A stretch of 64,000 nucleotides of DNA from Hydrogenophilus thermoluteolus (GTDB taxonomy: Bacteria > Pseudomonadota > Gammaproteobacteria > Burkholderiales > Rhodocyclaceae), in assembly GCF_003574215.1 (NCBI RefSeq), contig NZ_AP018558.1:1281001-1345000 (forward strand), written 5' to 3'. Shown piece by piece: positions 50,502-59,141 of the stretch; within the stretch, counting starts at the first letter, position 1; every line of letters begins with the position of its first letter. Under the pieces are notes generated by a model that did no database searches, had not been told where the DNA came from, and saw only the letters and a program-made list of their open reading frames with translations. The translations under genes and the position numbers were made by a program.

Positions 50502-52964
50502 CTACCACCCCGACTCGAGCGACCGCTCCGGGCCGGTCGGCGCAATTCTGCCATAGCCCGGTACAGCTCGCCGCAGGAGCGACCCCGGGTCGTTGCCCAA
50601 ACTCCCCAACCCATTGAGTTCGAGTTGGAAAAAGATCGCTGTGTTGTTGCTGGCGCTCGAAAGCGCATAGCGATGCAGCACGACCCGGCCAACCCAGCAG
50701 CCGCCGTTGTATTCGAACCCAGCGAGCAGTTCCGTCCAGCGGTCTTCTTGCAGTGACCGGGCGATGCGGCTCACCCCGTACCAGCGCGGCGCAAGTGGCC
50801 ATTGCCCCGAAAGCGCCACTTCCTCCAGCTGATCGCGCGTGTACCGGTAGTCGAAGCCGGCTACCTTCGCTGGCCCTGCCTCATAACGCACCGCGGCGTT
50901 GAAACGGCGGTTCACTCCTTCGTCGGGATCGTATTGCCAAAAGCCTTTGGTCCGCCAGCGCTCGAAAGGCTGCCAGACCACTTCCGCGAGCAGGTCGGTC
51001 CGCCGGTTACTCCACGGCGCCTCTCCGGGGAGCAATACTTTGGGATCGTCACGGTAAAAACGCTGCGCAAGCGACGCACGGATCCGTTCTCTACCCGTTT
51101 CGGGCTCCAGCAACCGCGACGTGACCGCCACCGTGACACTGTGACCGTCCGCAACGCGATCATACCCCGTATAAGGGTTCATCATGAAGAGCTGGGCAAA
51201 GCCAAAACCGTACCGATCGGTATCAAAAAGGGGAAAATCGGACTGATCGCGATAGGGCGCGTAGCGGTAAAAGAGGCGAGGCTCCAGCGTTTGCAACCAG
51301 TTACGGCCAAAAAGCTGCCAGTCGCGTTCGAATGCCATCCGCGCGTCGAGCGCAACGATCGGCAATATGCGCGAAAGGGTCGTTCGCCCGCCGACAACCG
51401 CGGGTTGGTCGAGGGAATAGTGGCTGAGATGTGCCAGCACGCGCGGTTCCACCGACCACCATTCGGTTGCGATGGGCAGACGCCACTCGGGGGTCGCCAC
51501 CCAGCGCGTCCCTTCGGTCCAATAGAGTCCCGAAGAGGAGATAGACCCCGCATCCGGGTGGCGAAATTGCGTTACCTGCCCCGAAAAGGTCACGGTGCCA
51601 AAGCGCCCGGCATTGCCCAACGCGACGGGTGCCGACCAGAGCCGCCACTGCGGCAGCAAACGGTAGGGCGTTTCGATGGTGCGATCGAGCGTTTGATACT
51701 GCTGCACCAGGAGTTGCGAACCCCACCCCTCGCCATGGTACCAGAGCGACCCTTGCCGCAGCAGATGAACCGTGGAGGAAAGGCTCAGGTTGTTGCTCAA
51801 ATCTTTGAAGTAGTCCCGGTCGCCCACCGCGTTGTAATCGACCGTACCGTAGAGCTGGTCAGTGAAACGCTGCTCATGCCGCCAGATTCCCAGCGCGCGC
51901 GTTCGCCCCGCTTCGCGGTCGCTCGGCAACACCTCCGCTTCGAGCGTTCCGCGCATCGATTCGGTCAGATAACGGAATTGGCTGCCCAATTGCAGTCCAC
52001 GACGGGTATAAATTCTTGGCGTCAGCGTCAGGTCGTAATTCGGGGCCAGGTTGAAATAGTAGGGTACCGCAACCTGTACCCCGGCCCGGCTCGACACCCC
52101 GAACGAGGGGACGAGCCAGCCCGATTTCCGCTCCTTCGAAAGCGGAAACTCCAACCACGGCAGCGCCACAAGCGTGGTATCGCCGAAACGCAACCGCGCA
52201 TCCTGCGCATGGCCGACGTTGGTATTGCGATCCAGTGTGATGCGATCGGCTTGGAGATACCAGTCGGGGTCCGGCGCCGCACAGGTGGTCCAGCTTCCCC
52301 TTTCGATTCGATATTGGTTTGCGCCTTCGAAATAGACCGCTTGCGCTGCGCCGTGGGCGTCGGTTGCGTGCGGGTTTTTTTCCGACGGAGTGAAAAAGTA
52401 GCGCGGCTGCTGGAAGACCCCCGTCTTGTCCGCCAAATTGTAGTGCGCTTCGGGACCGGTCACCCGAACCCCCAGGGCGCGATCCTCCAGGGTTACTGCA
52501 CCCGTTGCGGTCACAGTTTCCGAGGGTTCGTCGTAGGTGAGCCGTTCGGCACGCACGAACTGCCCATCCCGCGCAACGACGACATCCCCTTCTGCGACCA
52601 ATGTTTTACCCCGTTCGCCGCGAATGCGATCGGCCTCGACCACCGTGCCAGCCGGCAAAAACGGCAGATCGCGTTCACTGACCCGCTGCGCAGACGTTGC
52701 CGACGTCAGTGGCACCGGGACTTCAGGCTCGCGGTTCGGGTTCGCGGCATCCTTCGGCGCTGCGTCATGAGGCAGAACGGGCGTTTGCTGAGGCGGAACC
52801 GCCGAAGGAGAACCCAGCAGAGAAGGATCGACTTCGAACGGAGGCAGCCCTTCCCCCCAAGTCCATGAGGAAAACCCCATCACCGCCAACCACGCGACGA
52901 TAGGACGCAACCGCGGTCGCGGTGGTTTGCCGCGACGTCCATTCGAATCAGGCACGAAAGTCAC
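50502..52964 (-). CDS. lptD: LPS-assembly outer-membrane protein LptD
   Basis: Outer-membrane beta-barrel that with LptE inserts lipopolysaccharide in the outer leaflet. A signal-like N-terminus (IVAWLAVMGFSSWTWG), a beta-jellyroll OstA region (VVEADRIRGERGKTLVAEGDVVVARDGQFVRAERLTYDEPSETVTA), and a long barrel ending near VLHRYALSSASNNTAIFFQLELNGLGSLG are seen in about 820 residues. Only two cysteines appear: Cys228 (SWTTCAAPD) and Cys756 (NGGCWVG). E. coli has four. GTG 52964 is the likely start; there is no clear ribosome site and GTG 52955 is an alternative. Confidence 0.95.
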   Translation of the reverse strand: MTFVPDSNGRRGKPPRPRLRPIVAWLAVMGFSSWTWGEGLPPFEVDPSLLGSPSAVPPQQTPVLPHDAAPKDAANPNREPEVPVPLTSATSAQRVSERDLPFLPAGTVVEADRIRGERGKTLVAEGDVVVARDGQFVRAERLTYDEPSETVTATGAVTLEDRALGVRVTGPEAHYNLADKTGVFQQPRYFFTPSEKNPHATDAHGAAQAVYFEGANQYRIERGSWTTCAAPDPDWYLQADRITLDRNTNVGHAQDARLRFGDTTLVALPWLEFPLSKERKSGWLVPSFGVSSRAGVQVAVPYYFNLAPNYDLTLTPRIYTRRGLQLGSQFRYLTESMRGTLEAEVLPSDREAGRTRALGIWRHEQRFTDQLYGTVDYNAVGDRDYFKDLSNNLSLSSTVHLLRQGSLWYHGEGWGSQLLVQQYQTLDRTIETPYRLLPQWRLWSAPVALGNAGRFGTVTFSGQVTQFRHPDAGSISSSGLYWTEGTRWVATPEWRLPIATEWWSVEPRVLAHLSHYSLDQPAVVGGRTTLSRILPIVALDARMAFERDWQLFGRNWLQTLEPRLFYRYAPYRDQSDFPLFDTDRYGFGFAQLFMMNPYTGYDRVADGHSVTVAVTSRLLEPETGRERIRASLAQRFYRDDPKVLLPGEAPWSNRRTDLLAEVVWQPFERWRTKGFWQYDPDEGVNRRFNAAVRYEAGPAKVAGFDYRYTRDQLEEVALSGQWPLAPRWYGVSRIARSLQEDRWTELLAGFEYNGGCWVGRVVLHRYALSSASNNTAIFFQLELNGLGSLGNDPGSLLRRAVPGYGRIAPTGPERSLESGW

Positions 52965-52981
52965 AGGGCAATCAGTTCGGT

Positions 52982-53004
52982 TACAATCGTCTAGCGCGAT
53001 TGTA
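52982..53004. promoter_or_regulatory. Inverted repeat with divergent -10 boxes, lptD/amgK
   Basis: A perfect 8-bp inverted repeat, TACAATCG (52982-52989) and CGATTGTA (52997-53004), separated by 7 bp. Each arm contains TACAAT in the right orientation to serve as the -10 box for one of the two divergent genes: plus strand toward amgK (start 53028), minus strand toward lptD (start 52964), with leaders of about 30 nt each. The -35 regions are weak on both sides, so a factor or competition may control them. A structural observation; regulation is inference. Confidence 0.55.
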
Positions 53005-53027
53005 CACGAAAGGGTTTGGGCTGATCG

Positions 53028-54053
53028 ATGGAGGAACGCCGTCTGGCACTGACTGCCTGGTTGCACGACTTGGGGATCGCAAGCGACAGCTTGACCCCTG
53101 CTTCGGAAGACGCCAGCTTCCGACGCTATTGGCGCGTACGGTTGAACGATGGCACGACACGCATCGTGATGGACGCACCGCCGGAGAAAGAGGCGATCCA
53201 GCCGTGGCTACAGATTCGGGCCTGTCTTGCCGAGGCCAACGTACCCGTTCCCACGGTCGAGGCCGTGGCTGCGGAACTGGGTTTCGTGTTGCTGAGCGAC
53301 TTCGGCAGCGAGACGCTGGCGACGCGGCTAAACAGCCAACCGGAAACCGCCCACGAATGGTATGCCGAAGCGTTGGCCACGCTCTTGGTGCTTCAAAAGC
53401 AACCTCGTCCCGCAGCGCTTCCGGAGTACGACGCCGCCAAACTCAAAGCCGAGCTCCGTCTGTTCCCGGAATGGTACCTAGGCCGCCATCTGGGTGTCAC
53501 GCTTACCGCTACTGAGCAACAGATGCTGGAGCAGAGCTTCACCGCGCTGATCGAACGCGCTCAGGCGCAGCCTCAGGTTTTCGTCCATCGCGACTACCAC
53601 AGTCGCAACCTCATGGTGCTGCCGGACAACCATCCGCTGCGCCCCCTTGGGGCGTTGGGTGTGCTCGATTTCCAAGATGCCGTCTGGGGGCCGATTACGT
53701 ACGACCCGGTTTCACTCTTGCGCGACGCTTACCTCGAGTGGCCGGAGGAATTCACGCTCGACCTCCTCGTCCGCTACTGGCAGCAGGCACGACGGCTCGG
53801 CGTTCCCATCCATGAGCGGTTCGACGACTTCTACGCCGATTACGAATGGATGGGCGTACAGCGCCACCTCAAAGTGCTTGGGATCTTCGCCCGGCTGGCT
53901 TACCGCGACGGCAAAACCGGCTATCTCGACGACCTGCCACGGGTTCGGCGCTACCTGTGGAAAGCCCTTCTGCGCTATTCCGCGCTGAAGCCGTTGTTGC
54001 GCCTTTTCGAGCGGCTGCACCCGGAAGAGGTCCAAGTGGCACTCACCTTCTGA
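53028..54053 (+). CDS. amgK: N-acetylmuramate/N-acetylglucosamine kinase AmgK
   Basis: Aminoglycoside-phosphotransferase-fold kinase that phosphorylates the anomeric carbon of MurNAc and GlcNAc in the peptidoglycan-recycling bypass of Pseudomonas and other bacteria lacking the E. coli route. The 341 residues include ASFRRYWRV, the catalytic loop VFVHRDYHSRNLMVL and metal-binding GVLDFQDAVWGPITYDPVSLLRDAY. Pairing with murU 9 nt downstream supports the assignment, as does the divergent lptD, a standard neighbourhood. Confidence 0.92.
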   Translation: MEERRLALTAWLHDLGIASDSLTPASEDASFRRYWRVRLNDGTTRIVMDAPPEKEAIQPWLQIRACLAEANVPVPTVEAVAAELGFVLLSDFGSETLATRLNSQPETAHEWYAEALATLLVLQKQPRPAALPEYDAAKLKAELRLFPEWYLGRHLGVTLTATEQQMLEQSFTALIERAQAQPQVFVHRDYHSRNLMVLPDNHPLRPLGALGVLDFQDAVWGPITYDPVSLLRDAYLEWPEEFTLDLLVRYWQQARRLGVPIHERFDDFYADYEWMGVQRHLKVLGIFARLAYRDGKTGYLDDLPRVRRYLWKALLRYSALKPLLRLFERLHPEEVQVALTF

Positions 54054-54062
54054 ACAGCCGCC

Positions 54063-54806
54063 ATGAAGTGTGCCATGATCTTGGTGGCCGGTCGTGGCGA
54101 ACGGCTGCGTCCGCTCACCGACACCACCCCGAAACCGCTCGTTCCCGATGCCGCGGGAACACCGCTCCTCGCCCACTGGCTCGAACGGCTTGCCGACGCC
54201 GGTATCGGCTCTGTGGTCCTCAATCCTTGTTGGCTGGGTGAACAGATCGAGCAGTACGTCGGCGACGGCAGCGCGTGGCGAATCACGGTCCAGTACAGCA
54301 GAGAAACCCCACCCGGGCTGGAGACGGCGGGGGGTATTCGCACGGCACTTCCCCTCATCGATAGCGACCCCTTTTTGGTGGTCAATGGCGACGTCGATCT
54401 CGCACCCGCTTGGTCACTTGCCATGTTCGTGCGCCGAGGTGAAGCACAACTGAACACCCACCCGGATCACCTTGGGTACCTGCTGCTTGCGCCCAATTCG
54501 CCGGACCATCGCGACGGCGATTTCACGGTCACCCCCAGCGGCGCGTTGCTGCCCCATGCCGATACAACCCGGGGCAATATCTATACGTTCGCTGGTGTTG
54601 CCTTGTACCGTTCTGCGTTGCTCACTTCGCTGACGCCACAGACCCGTGCCCCGCTCGGCCCCTTGCTGCGCCAAGCCATCACAGAGGGACGCATCGGTTA
54701 CGAAATCACCGAAGCGCCGTGGTGGGACATCGGCACGCCGCAGCGGCTCGCCCGCTGGCGCCGCGAACGCCAGTTGCTCACCGGATGCAGGAAAGGAGCC
54801 CCATGA
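54063..54806 (+). CDS. murU: N-acetylmuramate-1-phosphate uridylyltransferase MurU
   Basis: Nucleotidyltransferase that makes UDP-MurNAc from MurNAc-1-P in the recycling bypass, conferring intrinsic fosfomycin tolerance in Pseudomonas. The signature MILVAGRGERLRPLTDTTPKPLVPDAAG, ETAGGIRTALPLI, VVNGDVDLA and WWDIGTPQRLARW are typical in 247 residues. Its stop overlaps pepP (ATGA). Confidence 0.92.
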   Translation: MKCAMILVAGRGERLRPLTDTTPKPLVPDAAGTPLLAHWLERLADAGIGSVVLNPCWLGEQIEQYVGDGSAWRITVQYSRETPPGLETAGGIRTALPLIDSDPFLVVNGDVDLAPAWSLAMFVRRGEAQLNTHPDHLGYLLLAPNSPDHRDGDFTVTPSGALLPHADTTRGNIYTFAGVALYRSALLTSLTPQTRAPLGPLLRQAITEGRIGYEITEAPWWDIGTPQRLARWRRERQLLTGCRKGAP

Positions 54807-56176
54807 CTCACACGCTTTCTGCTACCCCTACGCAACCGCCGCAACCGCCGGTTGGCCGCCTGGATCCGGACCCCACGCCGTTCGCAAACCGGCGTGCGCT
54901 CATCCTGGCAGCGATGGAAGCCGCTGGGGGCGGGGCGCTGTTACTGCCCACCGCACGCGAACAGCGACGCAACCGCGACACCCACTACCCGTTTCGTTTC
55001 GACAGCGACTTTTACTACCTCACGGGCTTTACCGAACCCGACGCATGGTTACTCTTGCGCACGTTCGCCGAACCGCGCGCGGTGCTCTTTTGTCGCGACC
55101 GCAACCCCGAACAAGAAAAGTGGGACGGGTTTCGGCTGGGTGTCGAACGGGCCGCCGCAGCGCTCGCGCTCGACGACGCCTTTTCCCTGGACGAGCTCGA
55201 CACCAAAATGCCGGATTTCTTGGCCAGCGCGGCAAACGTCTGGGCGCCGATCCTGGAACATGAGGCTGTCGACGCCCGGCTGCGTCAGTGGAAAAGCGCG
55301 CTCGAACGCAAAACCCGCCAAGGGATCAACCCGCCGCAAGCGTGGTACGACGCCCGGGCGTTGATCGCGCGCTTTCGTCAAATCAAAGATCGTTACGAAA
55401 TTGCGTGCCTCGAAACCAGTGCGGCGATCGCTGCAAGCGCGCACCGCGCCGTGATGCAGGTCACCCGCCCCGGCATCACCGAAGCGGCGCTCGAAGGCAA
55501 ACTCCTTGCCACCTTCCGTGAACTGGGCGCCGAAGGGCCTGCCTACCCGCCGATCGTCGCAAGCGGCGCCAACGCCTGCATTCTGCACTACGTCGAAAAC
55601 CGCGCGACCATTCCCGACGGCGCGCTGGTATTGATCGACGCCGGTTGCGAATATCGCGGTTACGCGAGCGACATCACGCGAACGTTTCCCGCCAACGGCC
55701 GCTTCTCGGGCGCGCAGCGCGCACTCTACGAGATCGTCCTCGCTGCTCAGAACGCCGCGATTGCCGCAACCCGCCCCGGGGCGCCGTTTGCCGCAGCGCA
55801 CGACGCCGCCACCCGCGTCTTGGTCGAAGGCCTGGTCGATCTGGGATTGCTCTCCGGCGAGGTCGACACCCTCATCGCCGAAAAGCGCCATCTGCGCTTC
55901 TATCCCCACCGCACCGGCCATTGGCTGGGGCTCGACGTTCATGACGTCGGCCCCTATCAAATCGATGGGCAATCGATCACGTTACAGCCAGGGATGGTCA
56001 CGACGATCGAACCGGGGCTTTACATCGACCCTGCCGAGGATATCCCCCGCGACTTTTGGGGTATCGGCATTCGCATCGAAGACGACGCACTGGTCACCGA
56101 AACGGGATGCACCTTGCTCACCCGTGACGTCCCGGTTGCGATCGACGAGATCGAAGCGCTGATGCGCGGGGGATAG
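54803..56176 (+). CDS. pepP: Xaa-Pro aminopeptidase PepP
   Basis: Manganese-dependent M24B peptidase that removes N-terminal residues preceding proline. The N-terminal creatinase domain (FANRRALILAAMEAAGGGALLLPTA, FRFDSDFYYLTGF) is followed by the pita-bread domain with the metal ligands in LIDAGCEYRGYASDITRTFPANG, HRTGHWLGLDVHDVGPY, MVTTIEPGLYI and GIGIRIEDDALVTETG. The length is 457 residues. ATG 54803 overlaps the murU stop, with AAAGGAG ahead. The ubiH gene often found next is not present here. Confidence 0.95.
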   Translation: MTHTLSATPTQPPQPPVGRLDPDPTPFANRRALILAAMEAAGGGALLLPTAREQRRNRDTHYPFRFDSDFYYLTGFTEPDAWLLLRTFAEPRAVLFCRDRNPEQEKWDGFRLGVERAAAALALDDAFSLDELDTKMPDFLASAANVWAPILEHEAVDARLRQWKSALERKTRQGINPPQAWYDARALIARFRQIKDRYEIACLETSAAIAASAHRAVMQVTRPGITEAALEGKLLATFRELGAEGPAYPPIVASGANACILHYVENRATIPDGALVLIDAGCEYRGYASDITRTFPANGRFSGAQRALYEIVLAAQNAAIAATRPGAPFAAAHDAATRVLVEGLVDLGLLSGEVDTLIAEKRHLRFYPHRTGHWLGLDVHDVGPYQIDGQSITLQPGMVTTIEPGLYIDPAEDIPRDFWGIGIRIEDDALVTETGCTLLTRDVPVAIDEIEALMRGG

Positions 56177-56178
56177 GG

Positions 56179-56184
56179 TATACT
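56179..56184 (+). promoter_or_regulatory. Candidate -10 box upstream of dusB-fis
   Basis: TATACT lies three bases after the pepP stop in the 39-bp gap before dusB; no clear -35 is visible. It would give a leader of about 25 nt to GTG 56216. The stretch CTTTTCCCCCC just downstream could be a discriminator-like region. Low-confidence prediction. Confidence 0.35.
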
Positions 56185-56215
56185 TTTCCCCCCGAAAACT
56201 CGAACGATACGTGCC

Positions 56216-57205
56216 GTGAACTACCTCGGTTTTACGCTGCGCAACAATTTGTTCGTTGCTCCGATGGCAGGCGTCACCGACCGCCCGTTCCGCCAACTCT
56301 GCAAGCGCTTGGGAGCGGGGCTTGCGGTCTCTGAGATGGTGACCTCCAATTCGCTCCTCTACGGCAGTGTCAAAACACAGCGCCGTGCCAACCACGAGGG
56401 CGAAGTCGAGCCGATCGTCGTTCAGATCGCAGGCGCCGACCCCAGAATGATGGCCGAAGCGGCGCGCTACAACGTCGATCGCGGCGCTCAGATCATCGAT
56501 ATCAACATGGGGTGTCCCGCAAAGAAAGTCTGCAACGTCTTCGCTGGCTCGGCGTTGATGCAAGACCTCAAACTGGCTGCGGCGATTCTCGAAGCGGTGG
56601 TCAAAGCGGTTCCCGAAACCCCGGTGACCCTCAAGATGCGGACCGGCTGGAACCGGCAAAACAAGAATGCGCCGGAACTGGCGCGCATCGCTGAAGACCT
56701 TGGGATTCGTGCGCTGGCGATCCACGGTCGGACACGAGCCGACCAATATATGGGAGAGGCAGAGTACGACACCATCGCCCGGGTCAAAAGCCTCGTGTCG
56801 ATTCCTGTGATCGCGAACGGGGATATCGACACACCCGAAAAAGCCAAATACGTCCTGGAATACACCGGTGCCGACGCCGTGATGATCGGTCGGGCCGCAC
56901 AGGGTCGCCCGTGGATTTTCCGGGAAATCGAACACTACCTCGCCACCGGCAAACACCTTCCGCCTCCCTCCCGTGCCGAAATTCGTGCGATTCTGCTCGA
57001 GCATCTCGAAGACCTCTACGCCTTCTACGGTGAAACGACCGGGGTCAAGATCGCGCGTAAACACATCGGGTGGTACTCGAAAGGGTTACCGGGTGGCGCA
57101 GCGTTTCGCCGGGAGATGAACCAACGGGAAAGCGCAGCGGCGCAGCGAGAACTCATCGATCGCTTTTTCACCGATCCGCCTACTTTCGAGGAGCGCGTCG
57201 CATGA
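56216..57205 (+). CDS. dusB: tRNA-dihydrouridine synthase DusB
   Basis: FMN-dependent reduction of a uridine in the D-loop of tRNA. LFVAPMAGVTDRPFRQLCKRLGAGLAVSEMV, DINMGCPAKKVCNVFAGSALM (catalytic Cys in the MGCPAKKV motif), LALHGRTR-like IHGRTRADQYMGEA and VIANGDIDTPEKAKYVLEYTGADAVMIGRAAQGRPW match DusB. Length 329, start GTG 56216. The stop overlaps fis (ATGA), the widely conserved dusB-fis operon, which is usually growth-rate controlled. Confidence 0.96.
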   Translation: MNYLGFTLRNNLFVAPMAGVTDRPFRQLCKRLGAGLAVSEMVTSNSLLYGSVKTQRRANHEGEVEPIVVQIAGADPRMMAEAARYNVDRGAQIIDINMGCPAKKVCNVFAGSALMQDLKLAAAILEAVVKAVPETPVTLKMRTGWNRQNKNAPELARIAEDLGIRALAIHGRTRADQYMGEAEYDTIARVKSLVSIPVIANGDIDTPEKAKYVLEYTGADAVMIGRAAQGRPWIFREIEHYLATGKHLPPPSRAEIRAILLEHLEDLYAFYGETTGVKIARKHIGWYSKGLPGGAAFRREMNQRESAAAQRELIDRFFTDPPTFEERVA

Positions 57206-57483
57206 ATGCGCCACAGAACCCCTACCCGCACGACCCCCTTCGCCCAGACGATACGTTGTGCATCGCGGTCAAAACCATGCTCGACCGCTATTTCGTCGAT
57301 CTCGACGGCGCGCCTCCGTCGGATCTGCACGCGATGGTCATGAAGCGGGTCGAACGCACGCTCTTTGAATACGTGCTCATCCGAACCCACGGCAACATCA
57401 CCCGCGCTTCCGAACTCCTTGGTGTGACGCGCAACACGTTGCGCCGCAAACTGAAAGAGCACGACCTCTATCCGAATTCTTGA
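57202..57483 (+). CDS. fis: DNA-binding protein Fis
   Basis: Nucleoid-associated factor for inversion. 93 residues, with the C-terminal helix-turn-helix VERTLFEYVLIRTHGNITRASELLGVTRNTLRRKLKEHDL of the NtrC/Fis type. The N-terminal half (LRPDDTLCIAVKTMLDRYFVDLDG) matches the beta-hairpin/dimer part. ATG 57202 overlaps the dusB stop; codons further upstream in this frame are inside dusB. purH follows 21 nt later. Confidence 0.95.
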   Translation: MNAPQNPYPHDPLRPDDTLCIAVKTMLDRYFVDLDGAPPSDLHAMVMKRVERTLFEYVLIRTHGNITRASELLGVTRNTLRRKLKEHDLYPNS

Positions 57484-57504
57484 AATCGATCGAGGAAACC
57501 ACCG

Positions 57505-59079
57505 ATGACCCACCGCACCGCGCTCTTGAGCGTCTCCGACAAAACCGGCCTCATCCCCTTTGCCCAAGCGTTGGCGCAATTGGGCTACACGCTGCTTTCT
57601 ACCGGCGGCACCGCAAAAGCGTTGCGTGACGCCGGTTTGACCGTCACCGACGTTGCCGAACACACCGGCTTTCCGGAAATCCTCGATGGCCGTGTCAAGA
57701 CGCTGCACCCACGCGTGCACGGCGGCATCCTCGCCGATCGCAGCAACCCCGAGCACATCGCGACGCTCGCCGCGCACGACATTCCCCCCATCGAGATCGT
57801 CGCCGTCAACCTCTATCCATTCGCTGCCACCGTTGCCCGCCCCGACTGCACGCTAGCTGAGGCGATCGAAAACATCGACATCGGCGGCCCGGCGATGGTT
57901 CGCGCCGCAGCGAAAAACCACGGCGACGAGCAGGGTGGCGTCACCGTGATCGTCGACCCGGCCGACTACACGCCCGTGCTCGACGAACTCAAAAACCGCG
58001 GCCAAGTGAGTTACGCCACACGCTTTCGTCTTGCTGCGAAAGCCTTCACCCACACGGCGCGATATGATGCAATGGTGAGCACCTACCTCACACAACGGCT
58101 CGAAGGCGACGCCACCTGGCCCCAAGCCCTCCACCTCTCCTTCGACCTGGTGATGCCGCTTCGCTATGGTGAAAACCCGCACCAGCAGGCGGCGTTCTAC
58201 CGCGACCTCAATCCGGCGCCGGGCGCGCTTGCGCTTGCCGAAACGCTGCAAGGCAAAGCCCTTTCGTTCAACAACTTGGCAGATGCCGACGCCGCGTGGG
58301 AATGCGTGAAACAGTTCGATCCCCAGCAAGACGGAGCAGCGTGCGTGATCGTCAAACACGCCAACCCGTGCGGCGTTGCCGTAGCCGAATGCGCAGCGGA
58401 TGCCTACCGCAAGGCGTTCGCAACCGACCCCACTTCTGCGTTCGGCGGGATCATCGCGTTCAATACCGTGGTCGATGCCGCAGCAGCCGAAGCCCTGACG
58501 CAGCAATTCCTCGAAGTAGTGATCGCGCCCGATTACACCCAAGAAGCTCGAGCGCGCCTTGCGGAGAAGAAAAACGTCCGGGTTTTGCGCTGTCCGTGGG
58601 GTCCAGCGGTTGCGCAGCAGGATCTCAAGCGCATCGGCGGCGGATTGCTCGTTCAGTCCAACGATACCGACCTGCTCGATCCCGCTCACCTCAAAGTGGT
58701 GACACGCCGCACACCAACGCAAGACGAAATGCGCGACCTCCTCTTTGTCTGGCGCGTTGCCAAATTCGTCAAATCGAACGCGATCGTCTACGGCAAAAAC
58801 GGGCAAACGATCGGGATTGGCGCAGGCCAGATGAGTCGTGTGGACTCCTCGCGCATCGCCGTGATCAAAGCGCAAAACGCCGGGCTCGAGGTGCGCGGTT
58901 CGGTCGTGGCGTCGGACGCGTTCTTTCCGTTTCGCGACGGCGTCGATGTCCTGGCGCAAGCAGGCGCCACTGCAGTGATCCAACCGGGGGGCTCGGTGCG
59001 CGACGAAGAGGTGATCGCAGCCGCAAACGAACACGGGATTGCGATGGTTTTCACGGGCATGCGCCATTTCCGCCACTGA
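57505..59079 (+). CDS. purH: AICAR transformylase/IMP cyclohydrolase
   Basis: Bifunctional last two steps of IMP synthesis. The N-terminal IMP cyclohydrolase domain has LLSVSDKTGLIPFAQAL, LLSTGGTAKALRDAG, GFPEILDGRVKTLHPRVHGGIL and ENIDIGGPAMVRAAAKNH. The C-terminal transformylase has RYGENPHQQAAFYR, VKHANPCGVA and DPTSAFGGIIAFN, with the end FFPFRDGVDVLAQAGATAVIQPGGSVRDEEVI. At 524 residues it is full length. Next to purD, as usual. Confidence 0.98.
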   Translation: MTHRTALLSVSDKTGLIPFAQALAQLGYTLLSTGGTAKALRDAGLTVTDVAEHTGFPEILDGRVKTLHPRVHGGILADRSNPEHIATLAAHDIPPIEIVAVNLYPFAATVARPDCTLAEAIENIDIGGPAMVRAAAKNHGDEQGGVTVIVDPADYTPVLDELKNRGQVSYATRFRLAAKAFTHTARYDAMVSTYLTQRLEGDATWPQALHLSFDLVMPLRYGENPHQQAAFYRDLNPAPGALALAETLQGKALSFNNLADADAAWECVKQFDPQQDGAACVIVKHANPCGVAVAECAADAYRKAFATDPTSAFGGIIAFNTVVDAAAAEALTQQFLEVVIAPDYTQEARARLAEKKNVRVLRCPWGPAVAQQDLKRIGGGLLVQSNDTDLLDPAHLKVVTRRTPTQDEMRDLLFVWRVAKFVKSNAIVYGKNGQTIGIGAGQMSRVDSSRIAVIKAQNAGLEVRGSVVASDAFFPFRDGVDVLAQAGATAVIQPGGSVRDEEVIAAANEHGIAMVFTGMRHFRH

Positions 59080-59141
59080 GCACCACCCGACGCCAAAACG
59101 AAGCCGATCGGTCAGAGAAAACAAAGCAGAGGAAGGGCACA

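Noticed and set aside
50802..52868. Plus-strand open frame of 688 codons opposite lptD
   Set aside because: Antisense shadow of lptD with Arg-rich, domain-free translation.
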